DNA from: Loxodes magnus
Taxonomy: Eukaryota > Ciliophora > Karyorelictea > Loxodida > Loxodidae
NCBI GenBank assembly: GCA_946699065.1
Contig: CAMPDV010001999.1
Location: 1 to 64,000, forward strand
Reading direction: 5' to 3'
Length of the DNA stretch: 64,000 nucleotides
The stretch itself is not shown here. Position 1 is the first letter of the stretch. Below are more model-generated notes on this DNA. The model saw only the letters and a list, made by a program, of their open reading frames with translations. It was not told where the DNA came from and made no database searches.

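Larger units (their letters stand above)
1..64000 (+). repeat. 123-bp WD40-coding tandem array, 520 full units plus a partial unit
   Basis: The sequence is a head-to-tail array of a 123-bp unit. Unit k begins with CTA at base 1+123(k-1), and unit 521 begins at 63961 and is cut by the window end. Each 2,460-bp step (20 units) returns to the same phase, from 1 through 63961, so there is no net length change. Most units carry a GGTACC at codons 7-8, a GACGTC at codons 3-4 and, in the commonest type, an ACTAGT at codons 16-17. The commonest unit has 54 G+C of 123 bases (about 44%). Units differ mainly at codons 16-18, 36 and 38. The array extends past both window ends. Confidence 0.99.

Noticed and set aside
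979-63453. Apparent protein starts at GTG codons (reading M-R-L-W-D) after each stop
   Set aside because: The same GTG (codon 40, Val of TVR) occurs in almost every unit with no ribosome-binding site or promoter. These are in-frame valines, not starts.
727-63453. Stops as regular punctuation releasing one propeller each
   Set aside because: Spacing between stops ranges from under 1 to 32 units with no excess at seven, although three pieces happen to be 7 units long.
14620-63453. UGA read as glycine (Gracilibacteria/SR1 code)
   Set aside because: It suits codons 34 and 36 (12 of 18 sites), but would put Gly in place of the conserved Trp of LWD and in GHTDxV, so Trp fits better.
1-64000. CRISPR array
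   Set aside because: The repeat is 123 bp with no unique spacers, and each period encodes a WD40 blade.
1-64000. Diversity-generating retroelement variable region
   Set aside because: Variation is not limited to template adenines, is spread over 520 units, and no template repeat or reverse transcriptase is present.
1-64000. Genes on the - strand
   Set aside because: No open reading frame of useful length was found on that strand, and no recognisable protein is expected from the complement of the WD40 unit.
1-64000. Plain centromeric or non-coding satellite
   Set aside because: Not excluded, but exact codon-multiple length, near-fixed silent sites and variation at WD40 surface positions are better explained by a coding history.
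1-64000. Promoters, terminators, tRNA or rRNA genes between units
   Set aside because: There is no sequence between units: every base belongs to a 123-bp repeat.

Overview
The whole 64,000-base window is one tandem array. A 123-bp unit (41 codons) begins at base 1 and runs head to tail on the + strand. There are 520 complete units plus the first 40 bases of unit 521, which begins at 63961. The unit begins LWD at the same phase at every 2,460-bp checkpoint, so no net insertion or deletion is visible anywhere. Both window edges cut through the array, so its true start, end, promoter and flanking genes are not seen.

Each unit encodes one WD40 blade. Codons 1-15 read LWDVKTGTCKTMSGH. Codons 16-18 vary. 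Codons 19-35 read VSSVAISSDSEFIVSGS. Codon 36 varies, codon 37 is Asp, codon 38 varies, and codons 39-41 are TVR. Seven blades normally make one beta-propeller, so 520 blades equal about 74 propellers if translated as one chain. Variation is concentrated at codons 16-18, 36 and 38, with lesser variation at 20, 23 and 27. Silent sites are nearly fixed. This resembles the high-internal-conservation WD40 repeats of fungal NLR-like het genes, where the variable residues lie on one recognition face.

Under the standard code the frame is cut by 84 in-frame stops: 66 TAG, 18 TGA and no TAA. All 66 TAG lie at codon 38, where other units have Lys or Tyr. Of the 18 TGA, 17 lie at codons 36, 18 and 2, three places where WD40 repeats commonly or almost always carry Trp. 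If UGA reads as Trp and UAG as an amino acid, all 21,333 codons are open. If not, the array is a run of open fragments of up to 1,310 codons and is a decaying or non-coding WD40 satellite. The sequence alone does not settle this.

Layout: 1-8.6 kb holds mostly L-type units with rare W2-to-Y/C and V4-to-F changes at the left. 7.7-13.4 kb holds a 26-unit (3,198-bp) duplication. 13-33 kb holds 100-unit, 98-unit and 15-unit spaced copies and D/G alternating blocks. 33.8-43.4 kb holds three copies of a block headed by a divergent T-D-TGA-V-Y-A unit. 43.8-47.7 kb is the longest open stretch. 47.2-60.1 kb holds two 12-unit (1,476-bp) duplications. 60.1-64 kb is more diverged, as expected towards an array edge.

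Organism: no marker gene is present. A GC content near 44% (counted on the commonest unit), a huge intron-less WD40 minisatellite and possible UGA/UAG recoding suggest a eukaryote, perhaps a protist with a variant nuclear code. This is inference only. No RNA gene, mobile element, CRISPR array, promoter or terminator could be supported.
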